Positions 11,701-24,152 of a stretch of DNA of 64,000 nt are shown one piece after another. The notes under the pieces were generated by a model. That model saw only the letters and a list, made by a program, of their open reading frames with translations. It was not told the origin of the DNA and did not search any database. Position numbers and translations under genes: made by a program. Within the stretch, counting starts at the first letter, position 1. Each line of letters opens with the position of its first letter. The DNA is from Monocercomonoides exilis (taxonomy: Eukaryota; Preaxostyla; Oxymonadida; Polymastigidae): positions 62,001 to 126,000 of the forward strand of contig LSRY02000026.1 in assembly GCA_001643675.2 (NCBI GenBank). The letters are read 5' to 3'.

Positions 11701-14700
11701 AGTGGTTTGAGTGATGAAGGAGGTGGGATGAGAGTGGTGCTGAAGAGTGGGGAGTCGGTGTTGAAAGTGAATGGTAGCTCATTTTCGATGTGCAAGTGCT
11801 CGAGTGAGACAGGGTGTGGAGGGGGGCTGTTTATTGATGGGTCAGACCCACATGCGAATTATGGGAATGAGAGTCAGATTCCGCCTCTGAATTTCAAGAT
11901 TGTGAACATCCTGTTTGTGATGAATGAGGCACATGTGTGGAAAGACGTGTTTGTCAGATGCCACTTGATTGCTCATCAGATCAACGAAACACTGTTTGCA
12001 CTGAACTACAATCAGGAGTCACTGAACTCGAACAACTCGATCTGTGGGAGGGATGGTTGGAGCGAGGGAGATGTTGATCTGATTCCGCTGATCACATTCT
12101 ATTATTCGGCACAGGTGTTTGTGAGTGGGAGAGGGAGTGATGGGAGGGGGTGTGGGGCACAGAGCAACCCTTGTTCCAGCATCAACTGTGGGGTTGAGCA
12201 CATCCAGGAAGGGGTGATGAATGGGATTCTGATTGATGGAGAAGGGTTTGTGAGGAAGGAGTGTGTGATTGGAGACCTGGTTGTGAATTCATTGAAAAAG
12301 ACACAGGCGACAGTGAAACTGAACTCCAAGATTGAGAAATTAGCTGAGAAGGATTGTGTGATGGAGTTTGTGAATGTATGTTCAGTGGAGAGGTGCTCAT
12401 TCCAGTTTGAAGATGGATTTGAGTCAACTCACAATTATCTCATGAAAGTGAAGAATGGTTCAATGGAGATGAGAAATTGTGAATTCTTCTCTTCTCCAAC
12501 AACAACAACTGAGGATATGAAATTGAACAGTTCAATTGTGAGTGTGGAGAGTGGAGAGCTGAAGATATCGGAGACAACATTCAGAGATATTCATTCAACA
12601 AGATCAGTGCTTTCATTCCATGAAGAGTCGGATGTGACAATTGTTGAAACAAGAATATCGAATATCGAATGTGAGGGAGATGTTGTGAGTGTTGGAGGGA
12701 AAGCGAAAGTGGAGATGAAAGAGATGAGAGTTGAGAATGTGACTCTGCTGTTGGAGGGGTGTGTGATTGGGATGGAAGATGCTGAGCAAGGGGTGAGTGT
12801 GCTGAACAGCTCATTTGGAAGATGTGTGAATTCGGTGAACAAGGGAAGCATGATGCAGATCAGGAATTCCAAGAATGTGAGGGTTGAGGCATGTGTGTTT
12901 GATGGAGAAAGAGAAGATGAAATAGTCAATGAAGAAAACAAGATAAAAGAAGGATTATGCAAATGGAATGGGTCATTGGTTGATGTTGAGAAGAGCAAAA
13001 TGGAGATGAGGGAAACAACAATCATGAAGAGCAAGGGAGGTGGGTTGTGGGTGAGTGGAGGGAGTGTGAGGATTGAGAAGGGAGAATTTGAGAACAACAA
13101 CCCATCGATTGAGGGATATCCATCAGCCAGAAGGAATGTGATTTGTGAAGGGAACGGGGAGTTGAATGTTGTGAGTGTGAAAGGGGGAGATGGGTTGAAA
13201 GATAACTCATCATTGTGGATATTGGATGAGGGATGCGAATTGGGAGGGATAGCAACTGAAAGAGGATCATCATTTTTCATCCCCATTTTGGAAGAGGTGA
13301 AGAATATTTCTCAGCCAAATGGGGATGTGGAGTTGATGATTGTGGGAAAGCTGCTTCTGCCATGTGATTTGTCAGTGAAGATGAGCATGAAAAATGGGGA
13401 AGAAGAGGAGATTGTGAGAAAGGGGATTGAAGAAGAAGGGTTTGTGTCAGAGAATGAGATTCACACATTTATTTCATGTTCTGAATTGGAGAAAGTGAGA
13501 GAAGAGTCAGAAGTGAGTGTGTGGATTGTGTTTGGGAAAGGAGATTCAACTTCATCAACAGATTTGGTTGTTGTGAAGAACAGGAGTGAAAGTGTTGGAA
13601 AAGGAGATGAAAGGATTGTTGAAGGAAGGAAAGAAGGAAAGTCTTATTGGCTGCTAATTGTTATTGTGCTTGTTGTGATATTATTGATTGTTCTGATTGT
13701 ATCTGTTGTTCTGGCTGTTCGATGGAGGAAGCAAAAGAGAAGAACAAAGGAATTGGAGGAGATTGTGAATGACACAGTGAGGAAGGATCCGAAGGCGTTT
13801 GAGATGGTGACGATGGAGATGTCACCAGAGGAGCAGTGGAGGAGAGCAGAGAGGGAAGCAGAAAAGAAAAATGAAGAGAGAATAAAGAAGAGGGTGTACG
13901 AAAAAAGCTTGGGACATTCAGAGTCATCAGAACATTTGTTGAGTGAGAGTGGATCAACTGAATATATCCTTGGAAAAGACTCAGACAAGATTCCAGAATG
14001 GGTGCTGGAGAAAGATGAAGAAGAAGAGATAAGGAAGAGAACACCATCACCATCTATTTCATCCACTTCAACAACAGATTCAGATTCAACATTTGTTCGA
14101 TCAGAGTGTCTGTGTCCAACCACCTCGTCCATGTCTAATCTTGTGGATGCGATAGCCTGTTCATCGCCTCATGAGAAACTGATTGTGGATCTGAGAGATT
14201 CTTTGTTCATGCTTCTACATGGAAGGAATAAGACAAAGGAGATGGCGATTGGTTGTCTTCAAGAGAGGGAGCAGACAGCTGCCCAAATCCTGTTCTGGGT
14301 GGCGAATGGAGCACTCCACTCCTTTGATGAAATGGAAAACCCTCTTCAATCATTGAATAATCTGAGCCCTCACATTGTTCTCTTCTCAGAGCATATGGTG
14401 ATTTGCATTGTGATGCACTCAGACTTTTTGTCAGATGATGATTCAGATTCATCATCCATATCTTCATCAACAGTTGTGACATCTGTCAGTGATGATGATG
14501 AAGACTCTCTGCCTTCATCTGCCTTTGAGGATGAAGATGATAATTTCAAAAAAGAGTGCCTGAGGTGGATGGCACCAGAGCTGCAGGTGAACAAGAAGAT
14601 GGGAGCAACAAAGAAGTCGGTTGTGTTTTCGATTGGGATGATGCTGTGGGAGTGTCTGACACTGGATATCCCGTTTGGGAAGTATCCAGCAGAAGTGGCG

Positions 14701-14991
14701 GGAGATAAGATCTTGAATGGGGAGAGGACAGACATGACAGCTCTGTTTGTGTCGACATTCTGCGAACCGATTAAAGTGACTCTGAATCATCGAATGGATG
14801 AGCGGCCGAGTCTGAAACTGGTGAAGCGCGAGTTGCTCAATCACTTTCCAGCAGGAGCAGTTTTGCTCACTGTCTCTGATGCTTTGTTCACTGAGGATTC
14901 AAGAGGATATGATGGAAGTGAAATAGTTGTGCAGTCGCAAATACAAATTGCTCAAAATGCAGCTTCTGAAACAGCACAGAAGAAACAATGA
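5783..14991 (+). CDS. giant beta-helix surface protein with transmembrane anchor and C-terminal pseudokinase; reading frame interrupted
   Basis: Begins with a signal peptide (MLSGTCCLVCIICVQCLCNG). A first segment (5783 to about 7090, frame 2) and a second (about 7090 to 14991, frame 1) join by homology across a frameshift. The second segment contains one in-frame TAA at 11551-11553. The ectodomain of well over 2,000 residues is built from parallel beta-helix-type repeats: short Cys- and Gly-rich turns such as GGGM/GGGIK, N-glycosylation-like NxS/T sites, and recurring NPCxTI-type blocks (about 7710, 8790, 10950 and 12165). A single membrane helix (LLIVIVLVVILLIVLIVSVV) lies at about 13655-13715, followed by a basic stop-transfer segment. 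The cytoplasmic tail carries a kinase C-lobe with RWMAPEL (APE motif), SIGMMLWECLT and RPSLKLVKREL, but no HRD or DFG motif, so it looks like a pseudokinase. Likely a cell-surface or receptor-like protein; ligand unknown. Ends in TGA. It may be a pseudogene, or the breaks may be assembly error or reassigned codons. Confidence 0.8.
7083..7100 (+). other. frameshift site inside the giant beta-helix gene
   Basis: Frame 2 gives a sensible beta-helix sequence up to GGGMRM; frame 1 resumes with CVRISGCEFQDC. The switch falls within the TTTCATCGTGTGTTCGG region, which contains a short GT repeat where a two-base indel is easy. No homopolymer or known programmed-shift motif is present. Confidence 0.7.
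11551..11553 (+). other. in-frame TAA inside the giant beta-helix gene
   Basis: The codon follows EKKGF and the same frame continues at once with NGNKPVLRVIGCSF, a normal beta-helix turn, for about another 1,145 codons. It is either a nonsense mutation, readthrough, or TAA read as an amino acid such as Gln. Confidence 0.85.
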
Positions 14992-16298
14992 AATTGTCTC
15001 TGAAGATGAACTGAAAACAGCTGTCATTTGAGAAATGAAAAGATGCCAAGGGAATAAATATGAAGATGAGAAGAAATATAACAATGAGTTTGGAAGACAC
15101 AAACACAAAACGAAAAGTGAGATTATGGTGTCAACACTTATGGAGCAAAAGTTGAATTCGATTTTCAAAAGTTTTCAGTGTGGAAAATACTTTATTCAAA
15201 TGTGAAGATAACATTTGAAAGAATTCAAACATTTTTTCTTTTTTGATTTTTTGTGACTTGTTTATTTGAAAGATTAATTCATCATAATTGTTAAATATCC
15301 TTGAAAAGAAAGAAATTCAATGAACAATCAAAAACAAAACACATTTTTCACACATGTTTTTCTTTCTTTCTTTTTTCTTAAAACAATAATTTCAGTGAAT
15401 TGGTGAGTTTTTTCTTTCCAACCAGATCAGACATATTCGCATCACCTCAATCATAGCGGTAGATAAAAGTTCTGTCTATTTGCAATAGCTCCGAAAAAAA
15501 AATGTTTGTTCTTCGATGTGATTCAGCTTTCAAGCCACCTTGAATATTTGAAATTGGTTGATAAAATGGAAGCATGAAATCACAAGGTCCTATTTTCAAC
15601 AATACAAGTCAGAAAGCTTCTTCAAATTCTTCTTGATTATATGAAATGGAAGCAGGCAGCTTAAAAAAAGAAAAATAAGTGTTGTTAAAAGATAGCTTAT
15701 AATTTGATATCTGTTCGTTATTACTCTGAAGCAAAACTGAATGAACTTCAGCAGAGCATTGTTTTCACTACACATATTTGAAAGATACAAATTTTACAAA
15801 TGCCTTTTTATTTTCCTTTTTTCTGGTAATATTTTTTTCATTCAAATATTGATATAAATAAGCGTGATTCATCAAACAAATTATTTTTTTAATTGAAAAA
15901 ATGTGAAATTCACCCAGTATTATTGGGTTGTCCATATTTCTTTGCAAAAATAATAAAAAATCGGAAATTGAAAATGAATTATCAAAATTTTTTCGATATA
16001 ACTGAATTTTTTTATTTTTATCGGTTTGAACGATGATCAAATATTTGAGAAGCTTCAATTTGTTGCTGTTTGGAGCTTCCGGAAATCCGAACAATTCATT
16101 CCTGGAATACAAAAATTTTTATAAAAATTTCAACAGAATTTGATTTCTCAAGTGTTTGATTGTTGGAAAAGACGATTTCAATTAATTACGACTCATAATG
16201 GTAATTATTTTTATGAAAGATTTTTTTTCACATATCAATTTTTAAACTATATTTAATAATTTTAACAAAATATTTAGAACCACCCAATATGTTTGCAT
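14992..16298. other. intergenic, no gene supported
   Basis: AT-rich DNA with short frames only; I recognise no domain, RNA gene or clear repeat. Confidence 0.5.
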
Positions 16299-16385
16299 CG
16301 GATCAGTAATTAATCGGTGACCAAAAAATTTATTGTGGACTTTAAATATTGGCTCTCAAGAGCATTTTTAGTGTGAAAAACAAAA
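16299..16385 (+). repeat. diverged end of the foldback element family seen at 37.8 kb
   Basis: GGATCAGTAATTAATCGGTG followed by a GGCTC..GAGCA block and GGAAACCTT matches, with substitutions, the first ~100 bp of the element at 37816 (GGGTCAGTTATTTATCGGTG, GGCTCACAGGAGCA, GGAAACC). No matching second arm was found nearby, so this is a fragment. Confidence 0.6.
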
Positions 16386-16681
16386 CAGGAAACCTTCAAT
16401 ATATGGGTTATTCTTATTGAAAAGTAGTAAATGTCAAATATTTGGGTTAAATGAAAAATGAACCTAATTTGATCATTTATGTCAATAAATCCATCAAATT
16501 TCTTAACAATGCACATATGTTCATATATAAAAGATTTGAATACACTTATTTGCATAGTGATAAAACTTGATGGAATAATCACCAATAATTGTTATTTTGA
16601 GTTCAATTTTTTCACCCAGATAAAAAATATTTGCTTCTTTACAAAAAGAATTTATTATATTTTAAAAAAAAGTTTATTTTT

Positions 16682-16735
16682 GCATATGGGTCATTCTTTT
16701 TGAAAAGTCGCAAATGTTTTATTATCAAATATATT
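16682..16735 (+). repeat. left arm of a long-range inverted repeat
   Basis: 54 bp starting GCATATGGGTCATTCTTTTT is the reverse complement of 21700-21753 with one mismatch. Weaker similarity continues inward (GGTGATTTTTTTTGA...) once a nested insertion at 21556-21698 is discounted. A TA dinucleotide sits just outside GGGTCATT on both sides, as in Tc1/mariner-type elements. Confidence 0.75.
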
Positions 16736-17549
16736 GGTGATTTTTTTTGATATCATAAAAAATTCCGACGTTTGATCATGAAAAATTTTCATTAAGGGTT
16801 TGGTTGAATCGAAAATGTTTTTGTTAAATTTTACAATAATATATACTAATATATTATTATGATTATTTATTTGCTGATTTTAATTTGTTTCAAATTGTTT
16901 TTGTTTCAAATTTGAAGAAAAAAATAAAAAAATAATCCAAAAAATTGAAACTTCAATGAACAGAATAAAACATAAGTTTTCTGGTTTAAAAACATGATAA
17001 AAATAATTACGATAATGTTATAAAGCAATCTCATTTCCAAATATTTGTTAAATAATGTTATTGAAAATGAAAAAATAAATAGATTGGTTGAAATCGACAA
17101 ATAATAAATGGAATCAATCAAGTTCTTCAGTTTCAGAAATCAATTCACCAACTGTCCTTTCCATAAGTCTTTTCTTTCTCTAATGCTTCAATTACTAGTT
17201 TTTTTAATAAAGAATGAGGTTTTTGTTTATTTTCAAATTCAATCAACTTCGTGAGAAATAAATATCTCCAATTTCTTTCCCAATCCCTTCAAAATCCACA
17301 CTTTTCGATGAATTCGCTCTTCCAACTCGATAGCCACCCTGCATAATGAGATATCCCGCTTTCAATCATTTTCATTTTTTTTAACCTGCTGCCCCTAAAA
17401 CAACACAAAAACAGTCAATAGATAAATATTCATATATAGAAAAATAAATAAATACCAAACTGCCCTTCAACTGTATTTTGTCAAACAACCTCATCTCCAC
17501 AGCCATCATCATTCTAAAAATCAATCTCTTCATTTCAGTCTCAGAATGG

Positions 17550-17760
17550 TCAAATTGCAGCACGGAATATATCTCCACAAAATACATTGTATATCTCACT
17601 GGAGGGTCTTTTCAGCTTGTATACATTGCGGTGGATGTCCAGAGGTGTTTTTTCTGTTTTTGTCATGATCATCTCCTTTAATAATATTCTCAAACATTCA
17701 AAGCAATGCTTGATGTCTATCTCATCAACACCAGGCACAGGAGGGATATGGGGCAGATAA
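17550..17760 (-). other. open frame of unknown nature, possibly an exon or gene relic
   Basis: A minus-strand frame of about 65 codons reads PHIPPVPGVDEIDIKHCFEC and onward, with balanced composition unlike the low-complexity surroundings. It ends at a TGA after FRAAI. I do not recognise the family and could not define flanking splice sites. Confidence 0.2.
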
Positions 17761-18185
17761 GAGATGGAAGAGGATTGTTTGTGGCAGGGGGTGGGAGTTG
17801 AGAGTTTTTTGGAATGTTAATATTTCGAGAGAGGCTTTTGAATGAAAGAAATTCTGAGACAAAGGGATGGGGAAGAGCAAGTGGAGATTTGTAGAGGAAA
17901 ATGTAGAAAATATTTGGAGAAGTGGTTGAGGATGATGAGGAAGGTGTTTATTGTTGACTGGAGAACATTTTTTTATAAGAGAAGGAAAAGAGGGCAAAAG
18001 TGGGAAAGAAGAAGGAAAATGTGAACCGTTCAGTTGGAAGATGGATATTTTTTCATGAGAAGAGAATGTTTTATGAAAGAAAATTGGAAAGATGAAGAAA
18101 AGGAGTGAATTAATATTTTCTGAGTAGTTTGTGGGTTGAATGGAAGAGGAAAAATCGAAGAGGAAGGATATTAAGAAATGACCTC

Positions 18186-18187
<2 letters not shown>

Positions 18188-18221
<34 letters not shown>
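18188..18221. repeat. poly-T tract
   Basis: An uninterrupted run of more than 30 T. The reverse strand reads poly-A, so a processed-transcript origin is possible, but no adjoining gene body is recognisable. Confidence 0.9.
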
Positions 18222-19290
18222 TTTCTAAGTGAAGGGCAGAACAATTGCAAAAATACAGACAACGAACTGAGGAAGTCATCTTTCATCAATTAATTTCCTT
18301 CAGTCTTCAACATATTTTACGATAACGATTGTTTGCTCTTTCTCAAGTCAACTCATCAAATACAATAACTGGCCCCATCAACAACATTATTTGAAGCCTT
18401 CTCACATTTTTCTTCGGAAATGTCATTCAACTTATTTCATATTTCTCAATCATCTCTTCTTCTTCACCTTCTTCACCTTTATCTTCTTTGATATTTCCTC
18501 TCATTTTGCATTGGATCAAGCCATTGACATTCAAATGTGTGTTAGCTGTTCAGTTGGCAGCTTGATAAAGCGCGCCAAAAATTATTTCGTTCAGTTAGCT
18601 TTTTCTCAACAGCAACGTCATTGTTGTCGATGCATTCTGCAGCTTCGCTGGATGTTCATCAAAACTGTTTTCATCTTCTGCAGCGGCACGTTCCACTCTG
18701 CAACAGTACTTCTTACGGCTTCCGCGCTCTGGCTGTGCCGAACGGAGTGAATGAGGTGAATGGGCATCGCATGAGAAATGGCAGTGGAAGGAGGGTAAGA
18801 GCTGTTAGGCACATTGTGTTCATCCGCTCGCTTTGTAATACCGCTGTGGAGCGTGGAGAAAGGAGGGCGATCTACAGAGGACACGAAATCATCATAAAGA
18901 GCCAAAGAAGAAGACGAAGAAGAAGATGAATGAGAATGACTTATTTTCCACTAAACAAAATAACACTTTTGACAAAAGCAGAACAAAGAAAGCAACAGAA
19001 AGGAAGAGGAGGGAAAGTTAAGAAAAAAAAGAGGTGATGCTGATGATGACTACGAGATGAGTTGCAGCAGACATTCTGCTCGTTTGACAGCACATTATCA
19101 TCTGTTCAGCTACATACTCAAAACATCGCAGACACCTCTTCAATTGCAACTCCTCTTTTTTCTCCTTTTCCCCGCGCCCAATTGCATGCGTCTTCTGTTT
19201 TTGTGGGAACTCCTCTTTCGTTACACAGAAGTCCATCTGTACATCAGGCTTAAGCTCTGTCTCTCTGTTGGATGTTTCTTTTTCGTCTCT
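18222..19290. other. gene-poor stretch with unassigned frames
   Basis: Overlapping frames of about 95-120 codons exist on both strands at 18390-18930. None shows a domain or splice structure, and one runs into an Arg-coding AGAAGA repeat. I do not support a gene here. Confidence 0.35.
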
Positions 19291-19299
19291 GCCTCCTTC

Positions 19300-19645
19300 T
19301 TCTCCTTCTTCTTCTTCTTCTCATTCTTCTCATTCTTCTCATTCTTCTCATTCTTCTTCTCCTTCTTCTCCTTCTTCTTCCTCTTTTTCTTCTTCTCCAT
19401 TTAATTCTTCCTCTTCTTCTTCTTCTTCTTCTTCTTCTTCTTCTTCTTCTTCTTCTTCTTCTTCTTCTTCTTCTTCTTCTTCTTCTTCTTTACCTTCTTC
19501 TCCTTCTTCTCCTTCTTCTTCCTCTTTTTCTTCTTCTCCATTTAATTCTTCCTCTTCTTCTTCCTCTTCTTCTCTTTCTTCTTTCTCTTCTCCTTCTTCT
19601 CCTTCTTCTCCTCACCCTCTTCTTCCTCCTCTTCTTCATGTCGGT
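19300..19645. repeat. TTC/TCC triplet-repeat array
   Basis: Long TTC/TCT runs (longest about 19409-19491) interleaved with TTCTCC and a duplicated TCTTTTTCTTCTTCTCCATT segment at about 19382 and 19529. The poly-Ser and poly-Leu frames are by-products of the repeat. Confidence 0.9.
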
Positions 19646-19918
19646 TAGATAATTATTTAAACAATCGTTCTATCTTCTTTGAAGCTGATTGTTTAAATGA
19701 TATTTCAATAACTTGTTTTTCTTCTTTTATTAATCAAAAAAATATGTATATATATATAATTATGATAACCCTTTCACTTCCGCATTTCTCTTAAGATCAT
19801 TTAGCAACACAGTCGAAAATCATTTATCACATAAAAGGGAAATGACGGGTGATAAACAGACAGATGAAGTGCAAAGGCACAAAAAATAATGAGGAAGAAA
19901 TTGAAGTGGAGTTCGAAG
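19646..19918. other. short intergenic stretch between two triplet arrays
   Basis: Contains a short (TA)n at about 19748 and nothing gene-like that I can support. Confidence 0.4.
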
Positions 19919-20115
19919 AACAAGAAGAAGAAGAAGAAGAAGAAGAAGAAGAAGAAGAAGAAGAAGAAGAAGAAGAAGAAGAAGAAGAAGAAGAAGAAGA
20001 AGAAGAAGAAGAAAAAGAAGAAGAAGAAGAAGAAGAAAAGAAGAAGAAGAAGATGATGATGATGATGACGACGACGACGAAGAAGAAGAAGAAGAAGAAG
20101 AAGAAGAAGAAAAGA
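19919..20115. repeat. GAA triplet-repeat array with GAT/GAC interruption
   Basis: Nearly pure GAA from 19922 to about 20050, then (GAT)5 (GAC)4, then GAA again. It encodes poly-Glu in one frame. A following frame at about 20340-20430 (Lys/Glu-rich, with LVPAQKKKNKPDDVLEKKRK) could be the tail of an acidic protein gene, but stops and a frame change separate them. Confidence 0.9.
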
Positions 20116-20516
20116 AGAAGAGAGCTGTAGGCAGAATCAATGGAAGCAAGGTTAGTGGACGAGATTGCGAAAGTACAGAAAAGTTGAAGAAATCTAAGAT
20201 TTAGATGAGAGACTTCATGCGTGCTTGAGATATTGTAAAGTCAGTGAATGAAAAAGGGAAAAGTGCAGAAGATATCCAAAACAGAAAAAATTTACGAATA
20301 TACTAATCTTCGAGAAGATGATACAAATGGTTAGGAATTTAAGGAGAAAGCAGAAGCGGAGCTGGTGCCAGCGCAGAAGAAGAAAAATAAGCCTGACGAT
20401 GTCCTGGAGAAGAAAAGAAAGAAGACAAACTTTCTTTATTAAAAGCGTTTGCCGTATTACAGCTCTTTGCAAACACATTCCTCCCAATCTTTACCCAGCA
20501 CCACAAAATTTTATCT

Positions 20517-21005
20517 ATGATCGATAATATCCTTAATCATTCTGATTGCAACCAATTGTATCCCTCCTCCTTCACTCAGAATAATTTTCAATGCTCCTCT
20601 TTCAATGCTCCTCCTTCAATGCTCCTCTTTGACGCTGCCATTCAATTCTGGTTCCATTCATTACAATTCCAACTTTCATGCTTTATCCAATCATTTCTTT
20701 CTCTTCCTCTTTATCAACAACGTTTACACTTCTTCCTTCTCTTTGGACATCAAGCTCTTCAATTTGCCAAATTATTTGAGAGTGCAATAATCAACACCTT
20801 ATGTTCTGCCCCTTCTTCAGAAGCCCATTCGTATTTTGCATGCTTATGCAGATCATCTTTGGAAATCCACAAAGCAATTCTTCAATCCAAGATGCTCCAT
20901 CCATACACATATTTTAAGAACCAGTCGAAGAATAAAAATAGGCTTTCATCTCAATCACATTATGTGTTTGTTCAATCAAACCAAACAACCGAGTTATCTT
21001 TTTGA
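20517..21005 (+). other. 162-codon open frame, unassigned
   Basis: Starts ATG and ends TGA. Rich in Phe, Ser, Leu, Gln and His, with local tandem repetition near 20590-20630 (CAATGCTCCTC repeated). No domain recognised. Its composition matches translated intergenic DNA here, so I consider it probably not a gene. Confidence 0.15.
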
Positions 21006-21555
21006 TCAATGCATTTCATAAATGAGAAGGAAGATTTGCAACAGAAGCGACAATTGATTCACACATAAAATGAACTTCTCTTCCTCCATTTCCTTATCCT
21101 TGTTTTTCTCTTTCCGCCTCTGTCACACAAAGCTGACTGAACTTAGTGAGAAGTTTCACATGAAGATATAAAAAATACTATAAATTATTTATGAAAAATT
21201 AATTTTTCAAAATTTATTGCAATCTTTAGTTCTTTGAATAATTTTTTTCTTGATAAATTTTGTTTTACAGGTCAAGAAACTTTCATTCAAATGTTTTAAT
21301 TAATTTTTAGTTAAGCATTTACATAATTTTTGGTTTGTTCCAATGAATGCAAGATCAAAAAAATGTTTTTCTCTCAAAACATAAAAAAGGTATGATTTTT
21401 AGAATACAGAATAAAAGCTGACATGTGTTTTGATTTTTTGTGAGAAAAACGTTTGAAATATCAATATTTAGTAAAAGATCAAAATAACCACAATAAATTT
21501 TTCATTATCGATTTTTGATCTTTTTTTATGATTTCAAAAAAAATCACCCATATTA

Positions 21556-21698
21556 AAGATTTCATATTTTACTCAAATATCTGTTAACATGCACCAAACT
21601 TTCCTAATGTGGAATCAATTATTGGATAATGTTATTTCATACATTTAAGTGAAGTTTGGTGCATGTTAACAGATATTTGAGAAAAATATGAAATCTTT
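21556..21698. mobile_element. 143-bp hairpin MITE with 47-bp arms and TA duplication
   Basis: Left arm 21556-21602 (AAGATTTCATATTTTACTCA...) and right arm 21652-21698 are reverse complements at 46 of 47 positions, with a 49-bp loop. TA lies immediately outside each end (21554-21555 and 21699-21700). Deleting it rejoins the older inverted repeat that pairs with 16682-16735 and beyond, so it is a nested insertion. TA duplication suggests a Tc1/mariner-type transposase acting in trans. Confidence 0.75.
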
Positions 21699-21699
21699 A

Positions 21700-21753
21700 A
21701 TATATTTGATAATTAAACATTTGCGACTTTTCAAAAAGAATGACCCATATGCT
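21700..21753 (-). repeat. right arm of the long-range inverted repeat
   Basis: Reverse complement of 16682-16735 (53 of 54 positions). The pair bounds about 5.07 kb, which could be one old element or two unrelated copies of a repeat facing each other. Confidence 0.75.
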
Positions 21754-24116
21754 GTGTTATCGTTTTTGGAAAACAAGAATATTTCAGTACTGAAAATAAT
21801 ATCATACAGATGTTTGGTTTTGGAATGTGAAACTAATTTTTTAGAATGAAAAGAAATATAATGATGAAAGTTGAAAACAATATGGATGAATATTTTTGAA
21901 TCATATTTTTTTAATAAAATATATTGATTTCAGAATTCACTTTGACAGTTGAAAAATAAAGACTGAAAAGTTAAACTCTTTTCAAAAATAGTTTTTTCAT
22001 GAATATATGGGTTATAATTTTTGAAATCACATTTTTTGGAACAAAAAATTCTGTTCCATAATACAGTTTTTAAATTTTTTTCATAAATACATAAAAGTGA
22101 TAACTCAAATCAAAGTGTATCTCTTTCAAAAAATTACTTCAACTATTAGCTTAAAAAAAACAATAGATAAACATTTGACATTTAATTGTTCATAATATAT
22201 TAAATGGAATTAAATTTTCAAAAAATAAAACAACACTCCGAAAAAAGTTATTATTTCAAAAATAATCACCCATTTTCTCAAACACTGTTACATTGAACAA
22301 TTATAATAATTATAATTTTTAAAAATGAATAATTCCTATCCAAAATAATAAAACATTTGTAGAATCCACATTTCGAAATAAGTTTTGATTTCTTAAGAAT
22401 CACACATTAATGAAATACGACACTATTTTATATAAAAGAAAATTTTTTATTGCAATAATTCAATATGTGTGTTTATTTTCAAAAATCATTTTTTTTTTCA
22501 TTTTTCTATTCTTTTCTTTTCTTTTCTTTTCCTTTCCTTTTCTTTTTATTTTGTTTTTATTTTATTTTATTTTATTTTTTGGAATGTTGTTTCTTGGAAG
22601 AGGAATTTTTCATTCTCATAAATTATAAATAATTATTGTCAAAATGACGATGCTTAAGAACATGTTCAAGAAAATATTTTATTTTTAAGGTGTTTTGACT
22701 TTTCAGTGCTCATGTTTCAATGAGAATTTTCAAATCGAAATTTTAAATAGTTAAAATGTGAATTCAATAATTATTTCTAATATATCAATATAAATGTTTA
22801 TCCAAGGACTTCAAGAAATTAATGATATTTTATCAATTAATACATTTTTGATTTTTTTCAAAAAAGAAATTTGTATTAACACTCTATATGCAACAAGCAC
22901 AATATCAGATATTTTCAATGTTTTTTTTTGATATATTTCATTGGTGTTTGATAAGAAACTAAAAATTTGAAAAAAAGAATAATTTGAACCATAAAAGCAT
23001 TTCTATGATGAGGAGATTGAAAAATTCTTCAAATTTTTTAACTGCAAATTTCGTTTAATCGAAATGCGTTTGCGTATTTACTGGCATTAATTTGGATGTT
23101 TTTGCAGTTATGTTTATTGTTTGCGATGGAATGCTGGATGATGTGAAGAAAAACCGTTTGCACGTATTCCCTTCATTCATGCATATTTTCATTTCATTTT
23201 TAGTTATCACTTCTGATTTCAGGAAATTTTGTAATGCTTACGGTTGTTTATGCGTTCATGAGCAGAATTGTTTGCTTGCTTTTTTTAAATTCAAAATGAC
23301 AAAAATAACATTATTTTTGCTTTTTTCCCCACAGATGATTGACTGTTGTGCGTGCGGAGATTTTTGAAGAGAAGACGCTTTGAAAACTCATTCATCTTCA
23401 ATGGACTGGAAGCGAAAGCATCGCGCTTGCTTTTCGACTATTTGTTTTCTATGAAAGTGTTTGATATATTATCTGTTCAATTGCAGCTTGCGAAAAGAAA
23501 TGAATAAATGGACAAACATCTAATTCTTGCGTGCTCTGAGTGAATGGCAAGGAGAAAGCGAGCGCTAATGATAAATATTCAAGAAGAAAGTGATTGGAAG
23601 ATGTTGGATCAAGTCAGATTTTTGGTAAAGCTATCAAAATAGAAATAATGAATAGAAATATTGGATTCACGATGCTTAGCTGTGGAAAGGAGCAATTGAT
23701 TCGGAAAAAAAGAAGCCGGAAAACTACAAAATATATTTTTATGATTTGTTTTGTTTTCTGTTTTTTTTGAAAGCGTTTAATTTTAATTTTTCAATGAGCC
23801 AGCAAAGAGGAAATGAGGAGAAAGAACAAAGAATTGAATGGCTTTGAAGACGAAGAAGATGTTAGGAAGAATAGTATGTTTTTTATGAAAGAATGAGAAG
23901 CAAAGAAAGGATCGAAAAAAGGAAAGGAGATTGAAGGAAGGAAAGGAAAGGCATTTCGAAGATGACTTGCACAAGAACATGATGAAAAAAATGTTTTGAA
24001 AGAAAGAAGAATTGAGAGAAAGAATAAAAGAGAAAAAAATTAAAGGAGAAAGAGGGAAGAAGAGAAAGAGAAGGAAGTATATTAATGTGTTTTTTTTGAC
24101 TTCTTGACTTTTTGGC

Positions 24117-24152
<36 letters not shown>

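Noticed and set aside
7917-13286. Long minus-strand frames opposite the giant beta-helix gene (up to 319 codons)
   Set aside because: They mirror the strongly biased coding strand; Ser/Pro/His-rich with no domain, and the plus strand carries the family motifs.
19268-19652. Two 126-codon poly-Ser and poly-Leu frames
   Set aside because: Direct translation of the TTC/TCC repeat; no unique sequence and no splice or start context.
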